Below, piece by piece: positions 6,035 to 6,747 of a DNA stretch of 6,747 nt. The first letter of the stretch is position 1, and every line of letters begins with the position of its first letter. The notes under the pieces were generated by a model. That model was not told the DNA's origin. It saw nothing but the letters and a program-made list of their open reading frames with translations, and ran no database searches. Source of the DNA: Nitrososphaerota archaeon (GTDB lineage: Archaea > Thermoproteota > Nitrososphaeria > Nitrososphaerales > CADDZS01); assembly GCA_027886785.1 (NCBI GenBank), contig JAPCJV010000099.1:1-6747 (forward strand). The letters are read 5' to 3'. Position numbers and translations under genes: made by a program.

Positions 6035-6747
6035 TTGTATCGCACTTTTTTCACTCGTCCCAGGATCAGTAATCTACTGATTTTTTCTGCGATAATTTTG
6101 TTAGCGGTTACTCCGCTCTGCACCATTGGATTCCCTGTTGGATTTGCGAAAACCTTCAACTCTCCTAGTTTCAGCAAACCAATCAATATCAGCCATGACA
6201 CCGCTTCGGCGCAAGACCCAAACGTTCAGAGCGTTGGAACGCATGTTTACGCTGTTTGGACGGAAAGGAGCGGTGGAATCAAGTTCAGGGCAAGTCCGGA
6301 CGGAGGTGTGAGCTGGGGTCCTCCATTGAACAAGCCCGCGCTTACCATTTCCAGTCCGGGCGGAACCAGTCAATATCCTCTGATGTCCGCCAATGGTAGC
6401 AGTATCTACGTGGTGTGGGCTCAGACGATCGGAAGGACTGGTCTTCAGATAATGGAAGCTACTAGTACCAACGCTGGCGTGAGTTTTCGCAAGCCGGTTC
6501 AGCTGACTTTTGGTTCGCCGACAGGCGGGTTCATCGGTCCGGTCATCTCTTCATGGGGTAAAAATGTGTACATAGCATATGATAACAACACTGGTGGGCA
6601 GCACTCCTTCGTCACTTGCAGTTCGAATGCGGGAGCCCTTGGATCTTGGACTCATCCTTTCCAGTTTGGAGTATATCATGAACCACAAATTGCAGCTTGG
6701 GGAGGAAAATACGTCTATGCCATCGGGGATACCGGAAATTCACTCGC
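6035..6747 (+). CDS. Secreted Asp-box (BNR/sialidase-like) beta-propeller, N-terminal part
   Basis: An open plus-strand frame of 237 codons runs off the right edge. The TTG at 6035 is the only usable start: an in-frame TAA lies at 5999-6001 and no ATG or GTG precedes the signal peptide. Residues 1-10 are basic (RTFFTRPR), 13-36 are a hydrophobic signal segment, and processing probably falls near GFAKT (36-40). The mature part repeats every 50-55 residues: beta-strand motifs VYAVW (71-75), IYVVW (124-128), VYIAY (178-182) and VYAI (227-230), each followed where complete by an Asp-box or relative: SPDGGVSW (87-94), STNAGVSF (144-151) and SSNAG (196-200). This is the fold of sialidase-type and BNR-repeat propellers, common as exported proteins in soil Nitrososphaerota. 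Sialidase activity is not implied: no arginine triad or FRIP motif is seen in this part. It may bind or cleave surface glycans. It is divergent from phosphoesterase 2. Confidence 0.75.
   Translation, partial: MYRTFFTRPRISNLLIFSAIILLAVTPLCTIGFPVGFAKTFNSPSFSKPINISHDTASAQDPNVQSVGTHVYAVWTERSGGIKFRASPDGGVSWGPPLNKPALTISSPGGTSQYPLMSANGSSIYVVWAQTIGRTGLQIMEATSTNAGVSFRKPVQLTFGSPTGGFIGPVISSWGKNVYIAYDNNTGGQHSFVTCSSNAGALGSWTHPFQFGVYHEPQIAAWGGKYVYAIGDTGNSL

Noticed and set aside
6101..6373. 90-codon minus-strand frame opposite the propeller gene
   Set aside because: The plus strand has a signal peptide and Asp-box repeats; this frame is Arg/Asn/Ser-rich with no domain.

Overview
The window looks archaeal, most likely a soil or acid-soil lineage of Nitrososphaerota (Thaumarchaeota); the phylum is inference. 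The evidence is a geranylgeranyl-reductase-like flavoprotein, a minimal PadR regulator, tandem secreted phosphoesterases of the phospholipase C/AcpA type, a secreted Asp-box beta-propeller, TATA-like boxes at plausible distances from start codons, few convincing Shine-Dalgarno sites, and frequent use of TTG/GTG starts. A Thermoplasmatota or other archaeal host is not excluded.

Layout from left to right: (1) the N-terminal part of an unrecognised CxxC protein on the minus strand, running off the left edge (1-244); (2) a plus-strand FAD-dependent oxidoreductase of the geranylgeranyl reductase superfamily (518-1774); (3) a minus-strand PadR-type regulator (1809-2114), convergent with it across only 34 bp; (4) a 369-bp gap with the PadR promoter and a 12-bp palindrome; (5) two tandem minus-strand secreted phosphoesterase paralogues (2484-3965 and 4220-5677), separated by a gap with a striking 14-bp inverted repeat centred on GATATATC; (6) a 357-bp divergent gap; (7) a plus-strand secreted beta-propeller protein starting at a TTG (6035) and running off the right edge.

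The right half is therefore a small secretome island: three exported proteins, two of them hydrolases that probably release phosphate or head groups from extracellular phosphoesters, and one propeller that probably binds or acts on glycans or other surface polymers. The PadR gene is the only regulator present, and the sequence ahead of it resembles the GATATATC elements ahead of phosphoesterase 1 and the propeller, so common control is possible but unproven. The oxidoreductase probably acts on membrane isoprenoids; a functional link to the secreted proteins is not shown.

The most notable signal is a 143-bp block that is 93% identical between the two phosphoesterase genes, including 57 bp without a mismatch, in genes that elsewhere differ at 25-30% of bases even where the protein is conserved. 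This suggests recent gene conversion. No RNA gene, CRISPR array, transposase or insertion sequence was seen.
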